Shown piece by piece: positions 42,254 to 52,728 of a stretch of DNA of 64,000 nt. How positions within the stretch are numbered: position 1 is the first letter of the stretch; every line of letters begins with the position of its first letter. A model generated the notes under the pieces. The model was not told the DNA's origin, searched no databases, and worked only from the letters and a program-made list of their open reading frames with translations. The DNA lies in the NCBI GenBank assembly GCA_905178155.1, contig CAJINV010000004.1:8268882-8332881 (forward strand). Reading direction: 5' to 3'. This DNA is from Amoebophrya sp. A120. Its lineage: Eukaryota > Sar > Dinophyceae > Syndiniales > Amoebophryaceae. The translations under genes and the position numbers were made by a program.

Positions 42254-44634
42254 CTATACTTCCGTTACCTCATCACCTCCCGTGACGACTTCTGTCAGGT
42301 CGATTCGCAAGTCTACGCTCGGATAGTAGTAGTCGAGAATTTTGGACTGCAGCCGCAACTTCCGCCGCAAAAAAAATCCGAGTTCGCGCTGGTGTGGATG
42401 CATCACTTTCGGGGTGAGTTGTCCGCGGTCCAAAGGGACTTCACCTAGACGCCCGGAGGAGGATCCTGACGGTTCCTTATTCCGTCCGTCCCGCACTATC
42501 CCGGTGCCCTCGTCTGCAGTCGTGCTGGTTTTAGACGCAGCGCGGTCCCCTTGCGGAACCTGTTCCTCGTGCGCGGCCTGGGTCAGCTTCACCTTCTGCA
42601 AGAGGGCGAGCTCCCGGTCGGTCGCCTGCAGTATTTCCTGGTGGAACCAGTCGGGGAGGTCTCGCTCGTCGAGATGGAATATCGAATGCAAATATGTCTG
42701 GGTCTAAAAACTTGTCGTGCTGGTTGGCGAATCTTGACGACGCCGCAATTGACGGCCCAGCATGACACGAATTTTCTGAGGTACTAGGTGTTGTCTACTC
42801 AGCATGACAAACGGCGTTTCTGCATGACAGAAAAATGGGCCTTCTGGGTGACCACGTGCATGACAGGCTTTTAGAGGCATGCGGGACGAGCATGACAAGT
42901 CGCGCACCCTTTCAGACCCACACATATTTGCATTGCGTATGCAACTTGATGCTTGTTTCCTCGAGATACTCGTCGCAGAACTTGAGAAACTCGTCCGGAA
43001 AACGGTCCTGCAGAAACTTCAGCACCTCCTCCTGTTCGTGCCGCATCGCGATCTCGAAGAGGGGCAGAGAGTCCATCGCGTCGAGCACGTGTTCGACAAT
43101 GTTGCTCTGCAGCACCTTCAGCCACCCGCGGCAACACAGGATCGCGGGGAGAGTAAGTGTGTGGCGAGCCAGTTTATTACCGTTATGGCCGTGCCCGTCT
43201 TCGAGGTGCTTCCTGAGAGCGACATTCGGGCCGCGCGTCCAACCGAGATGGTCGACGGCTGGAACCGAAAAAAACAGACCGATAAAGTCCGCCGCACTGC
43301 CACCGCGCTCCTGCACCAGAAACTCACAGACGGCCAGGTATGCCTCCGAGGTATCACGTGGAAAAGTTCAGCTACCCTACCGTACTTGTTCGCAATTGCT
43401 TCTGTAAGTGAGGAGCATTCGAGCTACAAACAGAAGAGATCATCTCTTGCAAAGCACGAGAGAGCTCAAGCGTACGTCGTTGCGGTGTTGTAAAGGAAGA
43501 GCTAAAGATCTTTGTTGTAGTAGACACAGTAGGACTTCGATGAACACGGAGCCTGTAGTGGCACGGGAAAAGACGGATCTCAGAAGCAATTGACGAATGT
43601 TGCATGGGTGTACTTACTTTTCCGCATCATATTCGGAAGCGCACCCGAGTAGGACCTGCAGCAAGAAGAACCCCAGACCGTCGCTCCTCCCCTCCCAGTC
43701 GTAGTACAAGGACAGCCCGTCTTCGTGTGGTGTCCTGGGTAGTCTCTTATTCGGCAGCGACATGTACCCAAAGGGCCAGAAGTCCTTGATTTCTGCTTTG
43801 GTCTTCCCAGATCCTGCGATCGCCTCCTGGTGTTGTTATGATTACATGGTGTATTTTGGGAATGTGGATCACCTCAATGCACACAGGCAAAAACCAGTGC
43901 TGGCTATGCTTCGACCGAATGACAAAAATAAACTAAAACTGATGTTGTAGTACTTACCGGCTGTGTAGCCTCTACAAGCTCGTCAAATTCGCGGCAATAT
44001 ATTTCGAGGTATTTCCGGATGTCTCGTCCGTTTTCAAAGCGCAGCAGATCCTCCGCGAGCGTGTAAAACGCCTTGTGATTAAAACGGGGTTCAGCAAGCC
44101 ATACCGTCAAGTCAGGCATCGGCAAGCGCAAACCCACGGGTTGCCTTTGCCGTTCTGCAACCTGAAAATCTTGGACCATTTTGATTTATTAATTTCTTCC
44201 ACAAGCGAACTGCATTGATTTTGATGGTACTTAACAAAACGAAAGGGAGCTTTTGTCATGCATATTTCCATCACGTCTTGTTCGTATGAAGGAGCAACAA
44301 ATTCGTACCTCGTCCTCTGCCGGACCCGGAGTCTCCGCCATGTTGTCTATGTTGGAGGGGACGGTTGTCGAGGCACTCAAATTGGTGTGGAACAAGCGTT
44401 TGTATGCAGTGCAAATATGTTTGGATCAGGAAGAATTAGGCAACTTGTCATGCCAAGTCTCGATCACAAAAAAACCTGTGTTGCATGAACGCCAAAAAGT
44501 TGCATATATTCTTGTCTGGCAAAAGCCGGGCTTCTCGTGGGAGATGCGTGCTTGCATTTTTCCAGACCCAGACATAGTTGCATTTGATATTTTCCTGGGG
44601 TGGGCGAACCAAAAATCGATGTCACAGCGGCGCG
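42254..44634 (-). CDS. Unknown protein with ordinary introns and two introners, 5' end unresolved
   Basis: Segments: from 44634 (DIDFWFAHPRK), across an introner to 44402-44309 (with MAETPGPAEDE and donor GTACG), then 44170-43960 (VAERQRQPVGLRLPMPDL to LVEATQP, donor GTAAGTAC), 43836-43617 (EAIAGSGKTKAEIKDFW to CASEYDAEK, donor GTAAGTAC), about 43350-42940 (YLAVCEFLVQERG to EYLEETSIKL) and, across an introner, 42674-42254 (HLDERDLPDWFHQEIL to VTGGDEVTEV). All joins checked are in frame except the one before 43350, where the acceptor is unclear. The protein looks soluble and helical. No domain recognised. Confidence 0.6.
42680..42939. mobile_element. Introner, family A
   Basis: Ends TATCGAATGCAAATATGTCT and CACACATATTTGCATTGCGT then A. 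Flanks TGGAA and TGCAA match at 4 of 5. Removal joins ETSIKLH to LDERDLPDW in frame. Confidence 0.87.
44403..44589. mobile_element. Introner, family A, 187 bp
   Basis: Ends TATGCAGTGCAAATATGTTT and CAGACATAGTTGCATTTGATA. Flanks GTTTG and TTTTC match weakly. Removal joins FAHPRK to SLFHTNLSA in frame. Confidence 0.78.
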
Positions 44635-46437
44635 CTATTTACGCGTGTCGCCAAAACAAGTCGAAGCCGTACGTACCTGCTGTGCGGTTCATATCTATCT
44701 TTTCAGATTTGCAAAATTTATCAAGCACTAAAATGTATTTCACGATGCAATTTTTACTACAGCATTTTGCAGCTACGTAGCAGTCTGGAACAAAATTTAT
44801 ACCGAGTGCAACGACAACGTTGACGATGGTTTTCTGGTTCTGCAGCAATCCGATCGCTTCATCTTTTTTTTTTAACCCTAAATGGGCTGATTGAGTTCAT
44901 CTTTTGATAGGTAAGATATCAAGTCACGACCGTAGCAGGTGAAAAGAATGAAAAATGCAATTATGCGTGGAGGCTGCAGCAATTTGAACTCATTTCTGTC
45001 AAAATTGCTTGCGATAGATCAGACGCTCGATGTGTGAATGATGCAGCACTGTTTATCTTTTAGAAAACCGACCGGACTACGGAACAAAAAACGGACAGCA
45101 TTGTTGACAAGAATCCAATAAAACCGAAAGCAAAACTTTGGTCGTCAACACACTCGCAACGAAAAAATTCTCTCGACGCCATTTTTTTCTTCAAGTTCAA
45201 GCCCCGGGTGGTTTTGGAGAAAAACGAAAACTTACACGATTTCACGCTCGGTAACAAGACTCGCTCATGGAAGATCAAAACAAAACCCATACCAGGTTTT
45301 GTGAACACAGTAATCAGCCAAGCACAAAGTGGTTATCTCGTACACTGACTGTTGTCAAGCTGGACGCAGCACCAAGGGGAAGGCATGCCATATGAAGATG
45401 TCCATGTCGCTTGTATCAATAAATCACAATTGCTTATTTACTAGTCTTGTTGCGTACCACTCTGCAGTAGCAGGTCTCGATATCGTAAGAGATAGTGTCG
45501 CTAGATAGCATTACCATATGCAATCATGGTTCGTGAGACGGAAGAACCACGCTGCCCACCAGCCTTCTTTCCTCCTGCACTCCTCGAGCTGCCTCGCAGA
45601 GACGCCGCGTAAGTAGGACCGTTCTTGGAACCCCAACCGGCAAATTTTCGCACTCTGGACAAAGACCGCATGATGCCGTTTGGTGCAAGAGCTGCCACGG
45701 TGTCCTTTCACTTCCCCTCGACCCATCTGCTTCTCCGTCGCAATGCAGCCATTCGACCCCCGTCCGGCCGCGTCAAATTTTCGTCGTGGGACTGCAGTAC
45801 AGTAATTTCGCGCTGCTGTTCTTACTCTTAGCAGAAGACGCAACTTCGTTTTTTCCTTTCGCCGGTGATTGTCCTTCTGCCCAAATGACGCCCGTTGTTC
45901 TCGTGCGGCAACAGCGGCCAAACGGGCCTCTACTTCTCATCCTTTTCGTCGCACTACTTCTGCATGCTGTTGGGCTTTCGCTACTGTGAGACGGAGCTAC
46001 CTTTTGAACTGCTCGGTCGCTTGTTTTCGCCGAACAGTGCTTCTTTTCGACGGCGTAGAACAAGGTGCAGCGAATGGCGGCAGGTGCTACTAAGTAACTT
46101 GACGTTCTTCAGTGGGGCTACTGGTTCTCAAGATGGCGCGTGGGTCCCTGCTTTGTGCCGTGTTCGAAAGAGTGAGGGCGTTGCAGAGCAAGTTGAGGCA
46201 GAAAGAAAGTTGTGCCACCAGACGGAGAAAATACTGTAAACGCCAGTAGCTCGATGATCGTCATAGTCGTAGAGGCGGACAGGAGCTTTGGTCCACTTTT
46301 CGCCGACGGTCTTCAGCATCGATGTTGTAGCAGGTGGCAACTGCTTTGTCTCAGTGCAGAACCGCTGGCACCATGTGTCGCAGGAGCAGAGTGCATCGTC
46401 GCTTTTTTCCTCTTGTCGCGAGCGAAATAAATATGCG
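44635..46437. other. Region without a supported gene
   Basis: One plus-strand ORF at 45895-46239 (114 codons, with FRYCETELPFELLGRLF) and minus ORFs at 45501-45921 overlap each other. Neither has a known domain or introner links, so I cannot decide between them. Confidence 0.3.
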
Positions 46438-47716
46438 TCAGTGTCCCTCCTCGTCCGCGATCGGATTGGCGTGGACCATATTGAGAGGAAAAATCCCCCC
46501 TCCCCATATTGAAAAGGTATGTTTCCAAAAACTTGTGTTGCAGATTTGAGGTCACAAATCACATCTGTCTTGCAAGAAGACAAGGGCAGAAGCTTCCGCC
46601 CCATTATGGAAGCGGTTTGCCATGCTGTTGGGCCTAAAGGGGAGCCGTTTGCCATGCTGAACAACTAGACCTCTACGCCCCTACCTAGCCTGGGATCTGG
46701 CCGCCATGCCTCTCTGCAATACAAAGCTGATTTGTGGCCACAAATCAGCATCACAAATTTCCGTTTTGATATGGGGAGGGGGGATATTTCATTTTGATAG
46801 ACCACGACGTCTTCAATTACGATGTCCTTCACCGGTATCAAATGCAAAAATTTTTGGGTCTGGAATAGTGCCGGGTTTGTCATGCATATTTTGCATGACC
46901 CAGGATTGTGTGTGATGCATGCCCTACCATCACAGACTTTTAGAACCCTTCCTGATGCCTACTCCGCATGACAAATGCCCTCCCCGCGTAGCACAAACAA
47001 ATCATGCAATACAGATTTCTTTAGAGTCCAAAGGTAGCATCACAAGTTCCAACCTTCCAAACCCAGACACTTTTGCATTTGATAACCGGTCTCGCCTTTT
47101 TTTCGTCGACCACGGGGCTGTCCTCCATTTTCTGCAGCGTCTCGAACCCGTCAATCAGGCGCCCGATCACGGTGTAGCTCCCGTCCAGGTTGGGGAGCCG
47201 CTTGTAGGTCAGGTAGAACTGTGACCCGATTTTTTTGCTTTTCCCCGTGTCCGCGAAGGCCAGGATGCCACGCCGGTCGTGCTTCAGGTCCGGCTTCACC
47301 TCGTGCTCAATCTGCCCGCTCTCGTCGATCACCGCCTTGCCGCCTTTACCGTTCTTGTGGTCGGTGTCGCCGCCTGGTGTAGTTCGTGGGTTTTTGTGGT
47401 CAACATGATCAAATCATGATCATGATCGCTCAAGGTCATGCCGGGCAAAGCAAAGCGAGACTATAAATTAACGGTTCGAGCCGTATGATTATTGCTCAAT
47501 GTGGATGAAAAAGAAAAAAACACCGTCGCATGACAAATAAATCAGCTCAAAAATAGTACCTTGTATGATGAACTGCTTGATGTTTCGGTGAAAGGTGGTC
47601 CCCTTGTACATCCCGCTCGCACACAGCGCCAAGAAATTTTTGCAGCTTTTGGGCACTTTCTGGCAGTGGAGCTCCACCTTGAGGTCCCCGAGGGTGGTCT
47701 TTAGTGTGACAGACAT
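46438..47716 (-). CDS. PPIL3: PPIL3-type cyclophilin (peptidyl-prolyl cis-trans isomerase), 170 residues
   Basis: Exons: 47716-47560, 47373-47085, 46835-46800, 46478-46438. Intron 1 is canonical (GTACTA...CCAG); introns 2 and 3 are introners of families A and B. The spliced frame is 513 bases. The protein is a complete single-domain cyclophilin: MSVTLKTTLGDLKVEL at the start, FLALCASG, the FHRNIKQFIIQGGD block with the catalytic Arg, GSQFYLTY, YTVIGRLIDGFETL, and the PPIL3-like C-terminus with DIVIEDVVVHANP. Start, length (human PPIL3 is 161) and C-terminus fit PPIL3 rather than PPIA. The usual Trp and His of the PPIA pocket are replaced by other residues, as in PPIL3-type proteins. PPIL3 is associated with the spliceosome in other eukaryotes. 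Homology covers the exons on both sides of each introner, so it confirms the splicing. Confidence 0.92.
46479..46799. mobile_element. Introner, family B (intron 3 of PPIL3)
   Basis: Family B ends, duplication GACCA on both sides. Its sequence is nearly the reverse complement of the element at 59604-59927. Removal joins IEDVVV to HANPIADEE, which matches the PPIL3 C-terminus. Confidence 0.93.
46836..47084. mobile_element. Introner, family A (intron 2 of PPIL3)
   Basis: Family A ends, duplication ACCGG on both sides. Removal joins EKKARP to VKDIVIEDV, within conserved cyclophilin sequence. Confidence 0.93.
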
Positions 47717-48204
47717 TTTGCAGGTATCAGTTCTTGCGAAAGCAGGAGGGGGGCCAATGGTCGCGGAAAATCTTGTAAAGTAGATCGTGAGTTCTTAGTT
47801 TTTACAGTTCTTGCACTACTAGGAAATCTACAAGTGCAACTTATCTTGTTCTCTAGGGGAGGAGCTAATATTAGTGGACGAATTTCTGCTGAAACTCAGA
47901 ATAATTCACGTTGCGACAACAGGTCATGACGTATCGTTCTACTTCAATATCCCTCGCCTGATATTAAAAGCATGAGATGGATGATGAATCGAGCAGAATG
48001 TTCACTTGCAATGGGTGTAAAAGAGAGGTATGCTGATGCGAAGTCAGATGTTTTCATCTTTGGTGATCTTCTGGATCTCAATTAGCGGCATTTAATCTTT
48101 TGTGATCCGGAGCGTTACGAATTTTGTTCGGAATTTAGGTTTCGCATTGAAGATCCTCATCTCGACTACCATGTACTAGCGCCCGGCGGGAGCAACATCT
48201 TGAT
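47717..48204. other. Intergenic, upstream of PPIL3
   Basis: AT-rich. No gene, RNA or repeat recognised. Confidence 0.4.
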
Positions 48205-48549
48205 CTACCTACTATCGGAAACAAACTGGAACACACTGGAGTAGTAGAGCGCTAGTGCAAACACGCCGCCTCCGTAGTACCACCCCTTCTGCCTCGAAAG
48301 CAACGACAAAGGTGGAATGTCTTCGTTCTGATCGAAGAGGTTTTTTTCGAATAGTTCTAGCATAACATGATCGGACCAAAACTTGAGGGGAAATAAATAG
48401 TAGTGAAGGGTCCGGTTGTTGTTGTATTGGAGTTGTAAAGGAGTTCCAGTTGTAAAAGTTGTAGTTCCCGTCGTGCTGTTTGGAGCTCGGCGCCGCATAG
48501 CTCCTTCCCACATGACAGCTCGTGCTGTCCTTTCCTCTTTCTTCCACAA
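48205..48549 (-). CDS. Possible small membrane protein, 114 residues
   Basis: Uninterrupted ORF with a hydrophobic segment near the C-terminus (WYYGGGVFALALYYSSVFQF) preceded by charged and Asn-rich sequence. It has no homologue I recognise and no introner, so it may be a chance frame. Confidence 0.35.
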   Translation of the reverse strand: MWKKEERTARAVMWEGAMRRRAPNSTTGTTTFTTGTPLQLQYNNNRTLHYYLFPLKFWSDHVMLELFEKNLFDQNEDIPPLSLLSRQKGWYYGGGVFALALYYSSVFQFVSDSR

Positions 48550-50708
48550 CTACAGTACGGAGTAGATCATCGAGTGAGCAATAACTTTCTACAATATTTT
48601 TGATCGGAAATCCACATCATAACATCGCCGTAGCTGGTCCTGCAGTCCTCCCACGCTGTCACATCAGGATGATGAAAACTGCGGGCCTTTGTACGTAAAA
48701 TACCAAAGCGGGTGTAGCAGCTACAGGCGAGACTGCACACTTCGCTATTTTTACGCATTTGTAAAAAGAAGTGTTGTTCTTACACAGTCTGCAGCTTTAT
48801 TTCTACTCCTTTCGGAGGTATTATAGCAAGTAGCGCTATCACACCAACCTCAAAAATCAACACCAGCGCCGCAGCGATGTTGTCCCATCAAATACATTAT
48901 CCGATTGTAGAGTCTAATCGTAAAAAATCATTGTCTCCGGTAACCTCCTTCGCACATAGTTCATTGGCTGTGTCTCCGTCCTGGAAGCACAAGCCGAAAC
49001 CCGTGCAATATAACTTTCTCTTTCAACATCTTTCTTGACATACACTGCTCTTGTCGTGAAGTAGAAAAAGCGATAGTCTCTCTCTACTTTCGATAGTTCT
49101 TCTAGTCCACGTTCTTTGTTCGTCGTCGTCGTCTTGTCGTGGTTATTTTTAATGGCTGTTGTACCAGGACAATGCTAGCACCTTTCTGGAGGTGCAGCGC
49201 TACTGCTGCGGCCAGTCTGAAGACTGTCGTATGCATAAGTCACGATAAAAATCCGTTGTAGAGATTGATACCGCGTCGACATTAACGACATTCGCTCCTT
49301 CTGACTGCAGCCGAAAGATACAGCACATCTGTACCGTAAATGGTACAGCGCAAGAACTACATGTACGGCCGTGTAGTAGACTAGTTATCCATTTGTACAC
49401 AGTATATGTAATGCGCTGCAGGCGAATGCAGTTGCCACTTCCGCCAGCAGGCAGCTCGCCCCTCCTCGCTCCTCCGAATACTGCAGGTGACAAACTTCTC
49501 ACAGCCGAAAAATCTGTCATGCAAGAAACGGAGGGCGAATCAGAAATAGGAGCTTCATTTCCGCGTATATATTTCTGTGACACACGGTATTTTGTCTATT
49601 AGTACCTTCAAAATGTCGTGTGTATAATTACTCGAGCGCAATAAAAACTACTTGCACAGGAGCTCCATGTATGCAACTGTCAGTATGACTCCGCAAGCAG
49701 CAGCCCTGCTTTGTGCCAGACGCGTGCGGGTTAATACCTCTGAAAGCATCTCTTTCGGAAAGTATAAACCCACACTGGTACTATACTAGTGCCAGGCTAA
49801 GCGTAGGCTTTTGATCATTTGCGACGAGTGTTGTTAGAAAGTCTAAATATTGGGTTTTTTTCTTCCTCAACACCCTAAGGCACACACAAATACGGGTTGT
49901 AATAAAAAAAGTAAATAGGGTGGTGGCACAGAAGTAGAGAAAGGTGTATTACGTGAAAAAGTAAATACGAAAACGGAATGAATATTGAGTACTGACGTAA
50001 GCTTTTGAAGACATAAACGGAAGTTGTGGCAGGATAGCATTGAAAATTGATGTGTCAAAACAGAAAATGATGATACTATCTTCCAAAATTTTGTGAAAAG
50101 ATTTATATGCAGCAGCATGATAACTACACGTGAAGCAGTCGCCTCTGGTTGTTTCTTCACTTGACCGGTCGTTAGCTGTAAGTAGCCATTTTGTTTATAT
50201 ATCTTGCATTTAGGTTTTTCCTCCGTGATGTAGCTTGCTGCTGAAAATAGATTTGTAAATTCAAAACGAAAAGAACTCCGAAATGCTTCGAGAACAGAAA
50301 TCTTGATCTGTCTCTGTGCGAATGTGAATTTCATAACGATTGTTGTTCCTTATCCTTAGGTGTGCTACAGCTGAGCGTGTAGCTGTAGCTGGTAGTGCCT
50401 GCTGCTTTTTTAATATACCCGCATAGAACATTGCCTCCTAGTATACGGGTACAAAAATTCGCTAGATCTTCGCTAGTTTATCTCTTCGTTGTATGTGGTC
50501 TATAGTAAGTCTGGCAACGGCCTAGACAACAGTAGCTTTTTTTTTCGCTGGAATAAAACTACAAGAAGTACTTGTTCTGAGGGATCAAGCTCCTGCTGAC
50601 CTCAGTGCAGTAGTTGCATAGTATTTTGTTTTGTGTCGAAGTTTTTGTCCAAAATTTGTAGTCGTCGTCGTCGTCGTCGTTTTCCCCATAGTTGTATCGT
50701 TCCAACCT
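48550..50708. other. Intergenic, no supported gene
   Basis: AT-rich, with a short CGT/CGA-type triplet run near 50663-50682. Open stretches at 49200-49583 and 49867-50334 (minus) look like chance frames. Confidence 0.4.
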
Positions 50709-52081
50709 CAACTTTGCTGGTACTTTTTCATGAACTATCAACTGTAAACATGTCTGGGTCTGGAAGAATGCATGTTTGTCGTGCTTGTCTGGCATGACTC
50801 TTAAATTTGTCATGCACGTTACCCAAGAGCTCCATTTTTCTGTGATGCAGAAGCGCAGTTTGTCATGCGGAATAGGCAACACCTAGAAGCTCAGAAACTT
50901 GTCATGCTGAGCCAGCACTTGTGGCCTCATCATGAGACGCCACACAGCATCACAAGTTTCCAGACCCAGACATTTTTACACTTGATATGAACGTGACCCG
51001 CTCCTGCTTGTCCTTGCAGCGAAATTTGTCTTATCCTGTACAAAAGTATCGCACTCGTAGTCGTACTAATTGCATTTATGCATTACAAATCTCTTTCTCA
51101 AGGCAAATCCGCATTACAAATTCAATTTGTAATGCTGGGTCAATTTGTAATGCGATTTATACTAGTACGATGCTTTTGCATTGCATATGTCCTTCATCTC
51201 GTTGATTTCCAATTTGGGCGACTGCCGGATGCACTCCCGCATCAATTCGTGCCCCGGGTAGTACATGCTCTTCATGCTGATCAGGCTCGCAATCGGCACC
51301 CAACCACCCGCATCCATTTGCTGTTTTTTATGTATAGCAGAAGCATTGCTTGTGATGTTCATGTGTGCTACGCCGATGTTGAGAGAATTTCTTCTTGCAA
51401 TGCATTGTAGTACAACAACACCTCGCATGATTCAGAGCATTGTAGTACAAATTTCCACATAAAAATTTATCGCTGTTTGTAACAATAAAGTACCTTCCGC
51501 AAAATCCCGCGGTCCTCGTCTTCCGCCTCTTCCTTGCCAAACAAGTAAGACTCGATTTGCTTTTTCGTCACGTTCAACCGAACCGTGTCTGTCATGGCTT
51601 GCTGTTTCGGGGACAGTTCCGCCTTGTTGACTAGGTGAGACACCGGAGACAAGTCCACTGCGTTTTCCCGTCCCGCGGTCGTGTTGCTGATCGTGCGGGA
51701 GAGCGAGACAGTGGGAGAGGGCGGGTTGTCAACCAGCATGTTGTTGTCATACTCATTGTAGCTGCTGTTGATGGTCGTGGAAATCATTTGTTGCTGCTGC
51801 TTCATCGCGGCTTTGTTTGTTCCTTTGGCATGATTTTGATTTCCTTCCCCCTTCTTGTTTCCGCTGGTGTTTTTGTCGCGTTTATTTCCACCCTTGTTCG
51901 AGGGTTTTGTTGGTGTGCTATCATTCTCCATGTCCCAGGTCATGCTCGGAAGCTGCATGTCGTAGCCGTTACCGCTACTGACCAAGTTTGCGTCCGGACG
52001 AAGCATGTAGGGAATGTTGCTTTGCGGACCGCTGCCCGGCGACATGGGGGCGACCGTGGGCGACCCAGGAGAGACGTTCAT
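50709..52081 (-). CDS. La-related protein (LARP) with La motif, 260 residues
   Basis: Exons: 52081-51494, 51320-51188, 51031-50988, 50736-50709. Intron 1 is canonical (GTACTT...ACAG); introns 2 and 3 are introners. The frame is 783 bases. The N-terminal two thirds are low-complexity (Ser/Thr/Asn/Gln, a KQQQQ run). Then comes a La motif: VTKKQIESYLFGKEE...DRGILRKQMDAGG, WVPIASLISMKSM, and ECIRQSPKLEIN. It crosses intron 1, which validates that splice. The protein stops about 20 residues after the La motif, so no RRM follows. The frame stays open a little upstream of the chosen ATG at an acceptor-like CTACTCAG, so a 5' exon is possible. LARPs bind mRNA and regulate stability or translation. Confidence 0.82.
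50737..50987. mobile_element. Introner, family A (subfamily with 20865 and 54874)
   Basis: Ends TATCAACTGTAAACATGTCT and CAGACATTTTTACACTTGATA, duplication TGAAC on both sides. Last intron of the LARP gene. Confidence 0.9.
51032..51187. mobile_element. Introner, family D, 156 bp
   Basis: Left end TATCCTGTACAAAAGTATCG, right end GTACGATGCTTTTGCATTGC then ATA. Flanks TGTCT and TGTCC match at 4 of 5. Removal joins INEMKD to KFRCKDKQE in frame. Contains several GCATTACAAAT words. Confidence 0.85.
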
Positions 52082-52728
52082 GGCCCCGGAAGTGCGGCCC
52101 TCCTTCTTGCTGGCCCGCGAACCTGAGTAGTTAGTTGAATAAAAGGTCGATTTTGTTTCGACCAGCACGAATTGTTTTCATGGAGACAAAAGTAAAATAT
52201 GAATATCATGTACAGATGAGATAAAATCGCATTATAGCCTTGAAGTAGATCAAGTTGGATACCATTACGTCGTGGGCTTACATATAGAAATTTTGCTACG
52301 GATCTTCTCAACCAGCATTATGGCCTTTGTAAAGTACCAAAGTCGATGAAAACTAGATCATATTACGACTTTGGTGTGACATCCACCTGTACTATGCTGT
52401 ACCGTTTACGGTTTCTGTTTCGAATGAAGTATGTTTCTACTGTATCTATAGTTTTTTTAGGGACCACGCACGCACGCTGACGCCAAATTCGGCAGAATAT
52501 GGAGATGAGTATTATATCGATTCTGGGATCTTCTTCGTCTTCTGTGTCGTATCGGATCTGCCTCTCCAGTAGAACCGCGCAAGTAAAAGTAGATCTTGTT
52601 CTTGAAAAACCTCCCGCTGCTTGTACTAAAGCTAGATCTGTTCTTCATCTTCTTTTCCGCGACTTGTCGCAGTTCTTGTCAGGACCTCTTCGGATATTAT
52701 CTTCTCCAAAAAATACTTCCAGAAATCG
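52082..52728. other. Intergenic or 5' leader of the LARP gene
   Basis: Between the LARP start and the stop of the Mei2-like gene. No domain recognised; a 5' exon of the LARP gene could be here. Confidence 0.4.

Noticed and set aside
50660-50685. Short triplet run near the LARP stop as a coding repeat
   Set aside because: The LARP frame ends at 50709, so this run would be in the 3' UTR.
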